A stretch of 64,000 bases of DNA, taken from NCBI GenBank assembly GCA_028753945.1, contig JAPNXP010000012.1:1426001-1490000 (forward strand), in the 5' to 3' direction. Shown piece after piece: positions 9,914 to 21,142 of this stretch. The notes below the pieces were generated by a model, which was not told the DNA's origin, ran no database searches, and saw only the letters and a program-made list of their open reading frames with translations. This DNA is from Hexactinellida sp. DTS-2022 (lineage: Eukaryota > Porifera > Hexactinellida). The position numbers were made by a program, and so were the translations under genes. The stretch's first letter is position 1. Every line of letters begins with the position of its first letter.

Positions 9914-12900
9914 CATGACTTGCCTCGTACCTGGTTGTATGTCAAACTATTCTGATAAAGATTAATATTTTCCTGTTTTCTCTTTCCCCACTGATGTTGA
10001 AACTCGTGAGAAGTGGTTCCGAGCAACACCTAGGCTGAGAGAAGACTACGAGATGAATAAACGATTGAAGGTACGTACTTTGTTATAATATGTTTACTTT
10101 ATTTTTCAAGACTTCAATGGAATGGAGATGATTGAGACGATCAGGAAGAAAGTGGCTCTGAAGAAGTGTGCAGTCCCTAGCATCTTTCCAAACTGCTACT
10201 GATAGGTGCCAAAGACTATCTTTAGATGTTAAGGAGGAGAAGAGGGTACAGGACGCCTACCAGAAGAGCCGCGCAGATTTCAAAGAAACTGAATCTAAGT
10301 TTATTCTTTAAACTCTTAATTGTATTATTTCTAAGTTACATCTAATTGAACTACCTAACGGTTGGCTTCTTCATCGACCCAATTCTACAATCATTCTATT
10401 TCTTAAGATTCACTATCATAATGAAATTTCTACGATCGAACGTTCAATAATTGTTGATGAAAAATTAGATTGTAAGGCTTTTTATAAAGAAAATAATAGA
10501 ATCAAACTATCTTGTAATTCGTTCAACGATATCAGATGGGAGCCAGTCAACTCGTACCTATTTCCACTCGTCCATAATTATTTGGTCAACTCGTACCTAT
10601 TTTTAGGTCAACTCGTCCCTAGTATTTTTAGTCAACTCGTGCCTATTTTAGGCACTAATGCTCTTTATTTTTGGTCAACTCGTACCAATTCTTTTGGTCA
10701 ACTCGTACCTCTTATTTCGGGCAACTCGTATCTATTTTTGACAACTCGTACCTCTTATTTTGGGCAACTCGTATATATTTTTTGGGTCAACTCGTCCAGT
10801 ATTTTGGCCAACTCTTACACGTACCTATTCTATAACAACCTTGTTCATCAACTTATTCCCCATTTGATTAATAAATAACTTGAAATAAATATTAAATAAT
10901 GACATCGTTTTTATATAATGATGAGAAACAATTTGGTTAACTAAGCCAAGCGCCTGTTGACCAAGACATAGTACAAATACAAGTTGGTATTTGGGACGAG
11001 TTGATTAGGTACGAGTTGATTGGGCGAGTTGATTAGTCACGAGTTGATATTTGGGGCGAGTTGATTAGGAACGAGTTGATATTTGGGGCGAGTTGATTAG
11101 GTACGAGTTGACTGGGACGAGTTGATATTTGGGACGAGTTGATGTATGGTACGAGTTGAAATAGGTACGAGTTGACTGGCAATCATATCAGATTGTTAGA
11201 AAATATTATTCATGAAGTTGAAATATTTGAAATGAGCTCAATTTCCACAGCGACCCCTTTGAAAAAACATGTCGAGAATGCCATTCATAATCTTTCTAGT
11301 GCTATTGATACACTAGATCCTACCCATTCCACATTTGAGTTCGAAGCCGAGAATGATTCTATGCTAATTCGTCTTAATTTTTTGCTCGATCAGCTGAAAT
11401 ACTTAATTGTTGATAAACATACTCGTCGTTATATTATTCTCACTCAGGTCTTTTGTCTAAAAGTTCACGGAATTTCACCAGCTTGTTATCTGCTTATCCA
11501 AAGCTCTAACTGTATAATACTTCCACACGAACGTAATTTGTTGAAGATCAAAAATAGTATTGGCCTAGAGAGTAAGTATACTAAATTCTTCAAGAAATTG
11601 CTACCACGTATGATGATTTAGAGCGCCATGTGATTCTTCAAATGGATGTTCACATTCGTAGTGATGCATCCTATAAGGGAGGAAGGGTAATTGGGTCGAT
11701 TCATAATCCGGATGATCCACATACTACAGTTTTTTCTATGATGGTTTCTAGTTTATCGGCCAAGTTTTCCACCATTGTGCGATTAATACCTTTGGGTTCT
11801 TCATCTGCAGAATCATTATATCCAATTGTTAAATCAACTATTTGTGACATCGAAGCTTGTGGTCTGTTTGTTGAAGCTGTGTGTACTGATAATTATCCAC
11901 TCAATGTTCGTTTATACAAATTATTTTCAATTAATTCGAGACTGGAACCAAAGGTACAGCACCCATGCAATCCACAAAGAAGTTTAATTTTGTTTTTTGA
12001 TTTTGTTCATATCATTAAGTCCATTAGGAATAATTGGTTAAATCTAAAAAATTTAGACAATACATTTATTTTTCCGAAATTTGCTGAATGCAAATTATGT
12101 GTACAACAAAATATCAGTAACGTAAACAAAAGTTTTACGTCTCCATTTCTAGAACCAACATTTCGACCACTCATTTTACCTCTAAATCTCTTTATCCTGA
12201 ACTATGTTATGCACCCTTTCAGGATATCCTTAATTTATTAAATTCTGATAAATGTAATGTCTTGAAGCGAGCACCAAGATTAACAGCGAAAGCGTGTTGG
12301 CCCTCAAGGTTAGAACGACAAAATGTTAGTTTTGCTTTGAAAATTTTCCATGAGATATGCCGGCTTATTATCGTGGAAAATGGAAAAAGACATCATACAC
12401 ACGAATCAAACAGTAGAATTCCTTGAATTAATCAATCAGGTGTGGAAACTATTCAATGTCAACTTGGTCGGAAAGATATCGTTTTAAGGATGAATATTCA
12501 GCTCCAATTTACCCAGGAGATTTTCGTTTACAATTTTTAAACAACGTCGGCTCTTGGTTGGATATTTGGAATAATCTGCCATCTTTATATGGAAAGCTAA
12601 CACCACAAACCTTTACCAGTTTCAGACACACATGCGAGGTGTTACCACTGCTGGTCAAACAACTTACCGAGAACTGCGGATACCAGTACCTTCTAACTGC
12701 AAGAATTCAAAATGGTGCGCTGGAGCACCACTTTGGTTTATATAGACAGATGTCAGGGTCTCACTACAAAATTTCATTTAACCAAATTTTGGAAAGCGAA
12801 CGCAGACTCCAACTTTCAAACATTATAAAAGTGTTCGCTCTAAAATACGGTGCTATCTCTTGTGAAGACAGTATTTCTCTTAAAGAATACCTTCATAAAT

Positions 12901-13401
12901 TTGCTGACGATTTTGATAGTTGTAATGAGGAGCAACACGATATAGAACTTTATCTAACCACATCGAATGAATTTTCAATCTCTGAAAATAGAGGTTTCTC
13001 AAATGGAATGTCTCGTTTATATAGCAGGATACGCAGTCTTCTCTTACTTTAAGAAGTCTAATGGCTGTCTATCTTGACATAATCTTTTAACATCAGATAA
13101 ACTCCTGGAAGTTAACAATGACGTTGGTTCCCAATATACTTTGATTGATTTAGTGGATAGGGGCTCTCTTAAATATCATTCTCGTTATGTGGTAGAATGT
13201 GTTTGCATATTATATGAAACCTTCCTCAAAATTGACAACTGTGAATCTTTAAGTAAGGAATTCTATTCTGGACCATCCCGTAGCCTGTTGATCAGTATCT
13301 CTATGGACTTTATTGCAGAGAGATACAGTGATGTCTGGAACGATTGGTGTTTCTGTGGTGTTTGGAATTGGGATATATTAAAGAAAATGTGTTTTTTTTA
13401 A
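9914..13401 (+). pseudogene. P-like (THAP) transposase of P3
   Basis: The THAP exon starts at ATG 9914 ('MTCLVPGCMSNYSD') and ends at a likely 5' splice site (AAGGTACGTAC) near 10070. A second exon near 10110 ends 'CAVPSIFPN', the usual tail of THAP domains. The transposase body runs 10300-13401 in several frames. Motifs are 'LQMDVHIRSDASYKGGR' (~11640), 'CTDNYPLNV' (~11885), 'FDFVHIIKSIRNNWLN' (~12000) and 'LEHHFGLYRQMSG' (~12720). The DDE-type residues are still present. Stops and shifts near 9965, 10310, 11620, 12240 and 13050 break it, as does a MULE-type insert at 10538-11184. Confidence 0.8.
10538..11184. mobile_element. Non-autonomous MULE-type element with array ends, 647 bp
   Basis: The exact 9-bp duplication ATATCAGAT flanks it (10529-10537, 11185-11193), interrupting the P3 codons after 'FNDIR'. 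The left arm is a tandem array of GTCAACTCGTACCTATTTTT-like units (10553-10820). The right arm is the inverted, shorter array of TACGAGTTGATATTTGGG (10990-11180). Outer ends GGGAGCCAGTC and GACTGGCAATC are inverted. Nine bp plus array ends point to Mutator-like. No ORF; apparent reading frames are translations of the repeat. Confidence 0.87.
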
Positions 13402-13536
13402 CTTGGTCAAACATTATCTTATCAAAGAGGGTTCGCAATTATAATGCCATGGTTTTAAATAAAGATAACACTAAACTAAAAAAATACAACTAATTTTCTT
13501 GCTTGTTTTGTTATAGGTTATTCTACTACGTATTGG

Positions 13537-13630
13537 ATGTGTCTACGAGCGTTAGAGAGAGCGATGAGTCTACGAGCGTTAGAGAGAGCGATGTGTCTAC
13601 GAGCCTTAGAGAGAGCGATGCGTGTCTACA
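13537..13630 (+). repeat. 27-bp tandem repeat in P3 3' region
   Basis: About three and a half copies of a 27-bp unit (GTGTCTACGAGCGTTAGAGA..). It sits between the P3 transposase end and its right terminus. Confidence 0.85.
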
Positions 13631-14351
13631 GTCAGTCGAACAGTTAAAGGATTCACATGCTGCTTATGTACCATTTCTTGATTCTATGTATTTGTTCATA
13701 TAGTATAATGCTGTATTGTTTGTGTTGCATTTAATTCATTAAAAATAACGTATTTATTTTTAAATTAATATCCAAATATTATGAGAATTGGGGCTGGGTA
13801 GTCTTAGAATTTAAAATATAAGATTTGTTAACATTAAAATACCACTGAAAGGCTTTATGACAATTAGTAGAAACTTGGAAAACCCATGGTAATTGCCATC
13901 CATGGTCCAGTAATTCACTAGAGTGCCATTGCCTTAGTATATAGATTGCTATGCATATGTACATACTATCATAATTGGTATCGATGAAGCACCCGAAGTA
14001 TTTCTTATCCGGACACTGAATATCCGCAGCCGCGCAGCGGAAGCACACACAATGCGCTTGAATAAATTAACTTACAAATTTAATTCTTCCTCTGTAGTTA
14101 TGTCATTAGAAATATTTTCAGGAATACCGAGATCACCCAGGCCCTTGGTTGCTTCTCTTCCGAATAACACTCTGTAAGGAGATTTGTTTTCAAGAGTGGA
14201 GTGTGGGCTTGTGTAAATGGAGTGTTGGGCGATAGAGACATATTTGACCCAACAAGGGTCTACATTTTTGCGCATTAGTGCACCTAGGACCTTTTGATTT
14301 CTTGATTGACCCTCTCTACTGAACCCTGACTCTGAGGATGTCTAGGCTTTC

Positions 14352-14781
14352 CAGGGCCGTGCCACTAATGCAAACTGACCAGGTCAAACCGGGGCAGATT
14401 TTTTCCAGACCAGGTTCTGACCAGGTTGACCTAGTAATTTAACCAGGTCAACCTGTTCATTTAATCAGGGTAACCTGTTCATATAACTAGGTCAACCTGG
14501 TCATTTAACCAGGTTCTCACTAGAGAGAGAGATTTTCAGTGCTTTATATGTATATTATATATTTAATACTCAATAGTCATAACAATAATAATTGTTTTGA
14601 AACTCATCAGCTAGTGAGAACCTGGTTAAATGACCAGGTTGACCTAGTTATATGAACAGGTTACCCTGATTAAATGAACAGGTTGACCTGGTTAAATGAC
14701 TAGGTCAACCTGGTCAGAACCTGGTCTGGAAAAATCTGCCCAGGTTTGACCTGGTCAGTTTGCATTAGTGGCACGGCCCTA
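14352..14781. mobile_element. hAT-type palindromic MITE, 430 bp
   Basis: CAGGGCCGTGCCACTAATGC and its inverse at 14762-14781 begin arms of about 180 bp. Both are rich in 'ccaggttgacctggtca' repeats, so the element can form a long hairpin. It lies within the Ginger-like integrase core. The duplication is degraded (GGAAA shared). Confidence 0.85.
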
Positions 14782-15049
14782 TTTTCCATGCACTAACTTA
14801 CAGCTGGGCCATAGCTCTCTTATCATGGTGCTAAATTAACTTTCTTGAATTCTCTCCCATTATCGCTTTGCAATATATGGGGTGAGCCAATGAGACAAAA
14901 TATATCAAGGAGCGTAGATGAACCTCGGTAGCGGTTTTTGATTTTAGAGGGCGAAGGACCACAAACTTAGTGAGATGATCCTGATATACTAGCAAGAAGT
15001 TATATGGTGAGTTTATTTCTCCACTAGCCTGCATATCTATGAGGTCTAC

Positions 15050-15617
15050 TCATAGACTCCTTTAGATAAGGACTGGAACGTCGCGATCTCGGGGTTTTAA
15101 CTTGAGTCTGAGAGGCTCCAATTTTAAAATTAAAAAAAGCATTAGGTTTCCGGTTTCCAGATGTGATTTTTGGCATATAGTATAAATTTCACATTGTTAA
15201 ATTGCCTAAATAGCCAAATTTAACAGTGTGAAATTTTAGTGTTCACGTCATCATGCGATAATGAGTAAGCATATTGGCAATCTGGTGTGACCAATGTGCC
15301 CCATCATTAATGTCCATGTCGTATTAAATTATGAGATTTTTATCTCTTAAAGGGCGGGAGTTATGTTCAATTAAGTGAATTTTCAAGTTCTCGAAATGTG
15401 ACAATGACGTCATAACTTGTCGAGGTGTTAGAAATTTTGAGTGGAAACCTCAATTTGTTGTCGGATGCCAAAAGTTACCCCTATATGCCAAAAATCACAT
15501 CTGGAAACCGGAAACCGGAAACCTAATGCTTTTTTTAATTTTAAAATTGGAGCCTCTCAGACTCAAGTTAAAATCCCGCGATCGCGACGTTCCAGTCCTT
15601 ATCTAAAGGGGTCTATG
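15050..15617. mobile_element. P-like MITE with ~120-bp inverted repeats
   Basis: Arms 15051-15180 and 15488-15617 are inverted (CATAGACYCCTTTAGATAAG.., GACTGGAACGTCGCGAT..). The 7-bp GGTCTAC lies on both sides (15043-15049, 15618-15624), with one extra T at the left junction. The CATAG terminus and 7-bp duplication match P2 at 41193. Its centre (15195-15500) is also found at 21543-21880 and, inverted, at 53900-54080. Confidence 0.82.
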
Positions 15618-16302
15618 GGTCTACTTGACCTCTAGATACATAGTCATTACTACGAATCGGTTTGGTAACGACGCTTTTGATGGATTTTTTCGATTTTTGT
15701 AGTTGGCATTCTTGGCACAATCCTACAAAGGCAAGTACTACTTTCCTAGAAAATCCGGTAAATCCCTTTTTCAGCTCGACGTACAAGCGATCCCTTCCAA
15801 GGTGCTTCCCATCCTTGCCATGCACTTTATCAAAGAGGTCGAATAATTTATTTTAGGGACAACTTGCAATAAATAGCCTGTAGGAGTGTTTGACTGATAA
15901 AGAGTATTATTCTTAACAAGATATTTCTTTCTCATTCGATAATATCTCTGACTCAATGCACCGTGGACAGAAGGGAAGAGACTAGAATATATATCCATTA
16001 TGTGAGCTATTTCCTCAGAAGAAAACACGGAGCTACAAGGGTTTCTTCTAGAACTTTATTGAAATTCTGTTTTCGCATTAACTTTTCGAATAAACAATAA
16101 GACACAATTCGGGAATTGTTAGTTTATTCAAATTATACTGATTTTCAATCTTATCTCAGGTAAAGGAGTATTACTTAGGCCTAAAGGAATCTTCATCACT
16201 TTAAAAAAGCTATTTCATACTATTTCAAAGAGTCGGGCAAAATTCCTAACCATTTGATGTTTGAATGAATACTGACGAATGTGATTTATAAATTTATCAA
16301 TC

Positions 16303-16403
16303 TATCCATCTATATTACTAGCGCGCTTCGCTTGCTAAGTCGCTTCGCGGCAGAACACAACCACACACCAACCGCTTCGCGGTTGGTGTGTGGTTTATAT
16401 ACT
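16303..16403 (+). repeat. Hairpin repeat R2, part 1
   Basis: Begins ATCTATATTACTAGCGCGCT and contains a perfect 15-bp stem with a 3-base loop (CCACACACCAACCGC-TTC-inverse, 16361-16393). The same unit occurs inverted at 54085-54171. The 16404-21532 transposon inserted at its end (TTTATATACT duplicated). It might be a Helitron-like fragment (5' TCTATATTA motif, hairpin), but this is weak. Confidence 0.6.
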
Positions 16404-16427
16404 AGCTTTGTGAAGTTAGCTGGATAT

Positions 16428-16777
16428 TCGACATTCGACATTCGACATTCGACATTCGACATTCGACATTCGACATTCGACATTCGACATTCGACATTCG
16501 ACATTCGACATTCGACATTCGACATTCGACATTCGACATTCGACATTCGACATTCGACATTCGACATTCGACATTCGACATTCGACATTCGACATTCGAC
16601 ATTCGACATTCGACATTCGACATTCGACATTCGACATTCGACATTCGACATTCGACATTCGACATTCGACATTCGACATTCGACATTCGACATTCGACAT
16701 TCGACATTCGACATTCGACATTCGACATTCGACATTCGATATTCACATTCGACATTCGACATTCGACATTCGACATT
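16428..16777 (+). repeat. 7-bp tandem repeat (TTCGACA), ~50 copies
   Basis: About 350 bp of nearly perfect ATTCGAC repeats, with one ATATTCACATTCG interruption near 16739. It forms the outer part of the left terminal repeat of the 16404-21532 element. The right end carries only about eight related units (21455-21515). The long reading frames over it are translations of the repeat. Confidence 0.95.
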
Positions 16778-16784
16778 CATAAGC

Positions 16785-17105
16785 CTGTATCATGTTGTAT
16801 CAGTCTGTATCACCTTATATCAGTCTGTAACACCTTGTATCAGTCTGTATCACCTTGTATCAGTCTGTATCACCTTGTATCAGTCTGTATCATGTTGTAT
16901 CAGTCTGTATCATGTTGTATGAGCTGTATCACCTTGTATCACCTTGTATCAGTCTTGTATCATGTTGTATCAGTCTGTATCACCTTGTATCAGTCTTGTA
17001 TCATGTTGTATCAGTCTGTATCACCTTGTATCAGTCTGTATCACCTTGTATCAGTCTTGTATCAGTATGTATCACCTTGTATCAGTCTGTATTAGTCTTG
17101 TATCA
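16785..17105 (+). repeat. ~20-bp tandem repeat, inner left terminal array
   Basis: About sixteen units of TATCAGTCTGTATCACCTTG with TATCATGTTG variants. Inverted partner is at 21143-21440. Confidence 0.93.
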
Positions 17106-17405
17106 TTCTTAACCATTTTAAAATATATGTGGGTATCAGTGATTTTCACTTCTTTTTCCTGAAGCGCTCATATTGAGCACTGAGTCCCGCTTTCATTATT
17201 GAACCCTATACACAAAACTAATATTTTAAGACATTTCAAACTGTATGTGCGATAAATAGTTGTCGAGTCGTCAATTGACGCGGTTTGAGGGAGCAACCTT
17301 CCAAATCGGAGATTATTTTTCCTTAAAAGCATGTTTCGATTGATAACGACATGATTTAATAACTAATAACATGTGTAATATAATATAATAGCGCCTAAAA
17401 CTGTT

Positions 17406-18409
17406 TTATGTATTCGTAAATGACTGACATTTAAAATCAGTGGGAGTCTCTGAAATAGATTTTAAATTTTCGCACTTCAAATGCTTCCACTCATCACATT
17501 TGTTACATTGGATGAGGTTATCGAAATTTACAGTTCGGTGGCAACATGTCGCTGTTTCAATAATCCTTTCGTGCATTATTCTGTTTCTAATGGTTTTTAT
17601 ATGACGAAAGCTTGAGAATTTACCCAAGAGTAGGCAGGTCTCGATGTGTTCACGTAGTTTTAAATCATCAAAGCGCATTTGACTAACATCATCTCCAACA
17701 CACGTATGATAGGCAAAGGCTACTGCGTATGGGCCACAAGAAGAAGTATCTGTTTGTTGATCAACATTGAGGATATCAAGGATGAATTGATCACCAGGAG
17801 AGAGAAATATTGAAGTGATTTGTTCTTCCAGTTGGATGCTAACCTTGGATGAATATAAGCTATCCATAAGCAATACTTTACCATCTATAGTTGCAGTTGA
17901 AACCCAATGACTTATACCGGTATGGAGTATTTGCACATTTTTTTCTCCGATGGGTGATCTCCTAAAATGAGTTACACGTGGGAATTTAGAGTATCTTGGA
18001 ATGAATTGTTCATACTAAATTGGTTATTAGTATTGTTTGGACAGCCCCGATAAGGTTCGAACCCAACCCATCCACTTTTCGATAATAAAGATTGATGATC
18101 GTAAGTTGTCAATCCTAATTCTTTGAGCCACATTTTATTTGGAGACACGATAGGGTGAAAGATGTTAAATTTGTCATCCAAATTTGAATGAGAATAGCAA
18201 TTACTTGTACTATACTCCTCATAATCATGGTATTCATATGCCGAATCTGAATCGTATATTTGTATCCAAAACGCTTGATTTTCCAGGTAAATAATGTTTA
18301 ATTGGAATTGATATTTTAAGACTAAAATCTCTTTCTGATTTATTGTCTTTAGATATAATTTGAGAAAGTTGGAACGATTTAGAATTCTGGGAATTACAAT
18401 TTGTACCAA
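17406..18409 (-). pseudogene. Ulp1/C48-like protease domain plus PHD finger
   Basis: From 18140 downward the reading has an Ulp1-type lead-in ('MWLKELGLTTYDHQSLLS', 'QFSMNNSFQDTL'). The catalytic set follows: His in 'GISHWVSTATI' (~17910), Asp in 'LLMDSLYSS' (~17860), Gln and Cys in 'VDQQTDTSSCGPYAVAFA' (~17755-17705). The C-terminus is a PHD-like zinc finger ('TCCHRTVNFDNLIQCNKCDE', 'WKHLKC', 17545-17465). Ulp1 enzymes cleave SUMO/ubiquitin-like conjugates; PHD fingers usually read histone tails. One frame change separates the lead-in (ends 17972) from the catalytic part (17936-17406). It is the 3' part of the gene continued at 18234-20678. Confidence 0.78.
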
Positions 18410-20678
18410 GTATAGGGTTTATGTAATAGTTTCCTTTCTTTTTCTTTGGTTTCCAAACCTCAACAGCTTCTTCTGAATGCTCTTGATTCCTCTTCCGTCT
18501 TTGTTTAGAGCTTTTTGAAATATTTAATAATATTCCCGAGAGGCGCTGCGAAATGTTAACGTGCATTTTTCGTAAATATTCCCCTGGACGTAGGTGTAAT
18601 AACAGAGTTAGTCTCTCTTGTCTGTATATTTGTGCAGCCACTGAATGTTTGAGATAAAGCTAACATGCATCCGCTCCAGAAAGGAAATAAGTATAGATAT
18701 CTTTTTAGTAAGAAAGTTATAAAATCTGGACTGTAATGAGGATTGGTTGTTGTAAGAACTGGAGAACACAGATTATGATTAAAAGTTTTCGCAACATGAT
18801 AAAAAGGAGATTGTTCGCGGAGAATATTTGCTACATTTGTTTCAGAAAACAAGGAGGTATATATTTCAGCATTTTCAACAATATCGATTTCAGCTTGATT
18901 CATTGATTCCATAAATTTATCCATCTTCATTAGTGCATTTATGCATTCTGAATCTTTGGTAGGTGTAGTGAAAATTATACAAATAAGTTGGAAGATTTCA
19001 ATACCTTTTTTGAGAGATGTGCAATTTTGTAATGTTGCAAAACAAAATGGCAAATTGAAAAACTTGTTTAGATGAGAAAGATATTTCTCTGAGGTTCCCA
19101 CTAAATCGGTGAAGAACTAGAACGTGTGCAGAACAGAAGTGAATTATAGTGGTTAAGAGAAAATCTTCTTTAAATTCAACGCTTTCCAACAAAGTTCTAA
19201 ATATCCAACAACATCTGTTTTATTGAATGCTTGGCAAGTTGAATGTAATAAAGCCCAACTTTGGTCGATTTCGATAAGTTTAATTTTCTTTGCGCACTTT
19301 ATCGATATATCATGCAAATTTCTAAGCCATTTTTGAAAAAAGTATGTTAGATTTGGCGTTGTTTGGTCGGATGTTAACATTTCACATACTGGTATTGGCC
19401 CATGTACTTCATGATATATTATGATTGCATAATAGTATATCCTTTTTAGATATGTTTTTTGGAGATACTAATGAACCAGTGGCATCAATGTATATTTTCG
19501 GAAATTTATTTTCCTAAAATTGTTACAAGTACATCAAGTTGACTTTCAGTATACATTATTGTTCGAAATGGAAGTATGGAAATATCCTGAATATAGCCAA
19601 ATATATGCATGCTTTGTAAATCGGCTGTTTTAAGAGTGACCATGGTATGTAAATATAAGTTAAAGGATCAACGTATATTATTTCTCTATTTTTATATTCA
19701 GAATGTGCTTTTCTGAGCACCTCGGTTGGATATAAATTCGAAAGGTTACCAGAACTAATCGGACTAGTTTGTTCGTTCTGAAATTGTTGGTAGTAGTAAT
19801 TATCTACGCCAATATTTGCAATCGTTTCTGCTGCCTCAGTTCGTTTTTCTCCCGAGAGATGTCTACAGTAAAACTTTGCATTATTCAAATGAGATAACTC
19901 ACCATAAGTTGCGACATTTACTTTGGGGTTACCTTTAGTGGTTTCCTTCTTGGAAAAAGAAATCTTTATGGTTGCCTGCAGCTGGGAATTTTACAGCATC
20001 CTCTTCCCTAAAAGTATTGGCAATTTCGCTTTCTGCTTGTGATATGGGAGATGTGATTGTAGTAAAAATTAAATACACAGAGTGGATTGTAGTTGGCAAT
20101 TTTAGATGCAAAAATATTACACCAACTTGGAGTGAGGCATTTTCTTCCTTTTATGGGTTTTATAGTTTTCCACTCTTCAGCAGTTAATTCGAATGAAAAT
20201 AGTTTGGTTGGTACAGTAGGATTAGAGTTTATGATATTGTTGCTAGTAGTAGTATTGCAAGGAAATGAGGAGTCGTTTCCAAAATCAAGATCTAATTCGC
20301 TTAGTACTTCATCATCCTGACTACTTGGGCTGAGTATTTCCTCGTCCGTACTTATTTGAAATTTGTTATTGTAGGGAACGTCGTTAGTGTATCGTTCTCT
20401 TTACTAATTCTTGATTTGGAGTGTATAAATTCTTGGTTTTGTAGTAATTCATGAGATGTATGATCTGATGACAATATTAATTGATCCTTTAAACCATTCC
20501 TATTTTGCTTGAAATTAACATAAAGGAGGAGTCGATCCTTGTTGGTATTTTTATAAAACATTTCACGAGCGATTTTTCCAAACGGACTTTCTTCATTAAG
20601 ATAACCGGCTTGTTCCAATTCTTGAACTGTAATGTTGAGCTCCGTAAGAGCTTTAGAAAAAAGAGTCCCAATATCCAT
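18234..20678 (-). pseudogene. Transposase-like protein of unassigned family, frameshifted
   Basis: Starts at ATG 20678 ('MDIGTLFSKALTELNITVQE'). Joined across frameshifts near 20350, 20040, 19600, 19400, 19150 and 18600, it reads as one ~800-residue protein. Motifs resemble a DDE-type core: 'KYTLMP'/'IDATG' frame near 19480, 'HGPIPVCEMLTSD' (~19400), 'LIEIDQSWALLHST' (~19270) and a basic region 'KSSKQRRKRNQ' (~18510). Acidic residues in IDATG and EIDQS are candidate catalytic Asp. I recognise this as a family common in invertebrate genomes next to Ulp1/PHD domains but cannot name it. Confidence 0.55.
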
Positions 20679-20769
20679 TCAATTTATTTGATTAAGTTTT
20701 GATATTGATTGAATTATTGATTGAATTACTGGTGGATCCGAGTTTCTTATAATGATCTGAATGATCTGA

Positions 20770-20895
20770 CACTTATATCAATTGAATTGAATTGATTGAA
20801 TTGAATTGAAATGAGTTGAATTGAATTGAATTGAATTGAATTGAATTGAATTGAATTGAATTGAATAATGATAATAATAATAATAATAATTGAAC
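20770..20895. repeat. Microsatellites (GAATT)n and (TAA)n
   Basis: About 18 units of GAATT (20775-20866) run into ATGATAATAATAATAATAAT. They lie inside the 16404-21532 element upstream of its gene, between gene and right terminal array. Confidence 0.95.
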
Positions 20896-21142
20896 TGAAT
20901 GATCTAGTAACCATTTCGAAATTGATCTGTTGCAATATTTTTACAAAAATAATTCAAATCATTGAGTATGACCGAACGTTGCTTGTGTGGTCTAATAAAC
21001 TATTAAAATGCTATTTTTTAAAAACGTCATTAAGTTAATTGGTAATATACCAATAATATCTTGATTCCGCAATCAACAATTACTTAATAAAACAATTATA
21101 ATACTAGAGTTTTCGAAGTAAATCTTACTTTAATTTATTAGG

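Larger units (their letters stand above)
9394..13953 (+). mobile_element. P-like element P3, 4.56 kb, inside the Ginger-like gene
   Basis: Left (9394-9475) and right (13875-13953) ends are inverted repeats starting CATAGCAATCTATAT, continuing CTCTAGTGAATTACTGGACC and a CCATGGATGGCAATTACCAT stretch. It encloses a broken THAP transposase (9914-13401). Flanks (GACATAA and CATATGT) do not match, so one border has been rearranged. It separates the two halves of the Ginger-like gene. Confidence 0.85.
13960..16080 (-). pseudogene. Ginger-like (KRBA2-like) integrase, N-terminal and core part
   Basis: Read from 16080 downwards: an N-terminal region (16028-15840), then the H2C2-type zinc-binding module ('KHLGRDRLYVELKKG..', 'LCQECQ', 15825-15690). 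The DDE integrase core follows: 'LVYQDHLTKFVVLRPLKS' (first Asp, ~14990), 'LQSDNGREF' (second Asp, ~14860) and 'KPRHPQSQGSVERVNQEI' (Glu, ~14320). Next is 'NKSPYRVLFGREA' (~14180). The catalytic triad can be read. A P-like MITE (15050-15617) splits 'SRGQVD' from 'IDMQASG'. A hAT MITE (14352-14781) splits 'VHGK' from 'PRHPQ'. P3 separates this part from the C-terminal part at 6510-7610. Several frameshifts. Confidence 0.82.

Noticed and set aside
10582-10878. 98-codon frame over GTCAACTCGTACC units
   Set aside because: Lies wholly in the left array of a non-autonomous MULE-type element.
16361-16393. 15-bp perfect hairpin as a terminator or tRNA-like RNA
   Set aside because: It is part of repeat R2 (also at 54100-54132), lacks tRNA arms and T-run context, and eukaryotic genes do not use such terminators.
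16281-16922. Long frames on both strands over the TTCGACA array
   Set aside because: A 7-bp repeat stays open in several frames by composition; the proteins are pure repeat translations.
16835-17162. Frames rich in CISLYHLVSV over the 20-bp array, and their counterparts at 21125-21411
   Set aside because: Translations of terminal-repeat minisatellites in several overlapping frames, so not genes.
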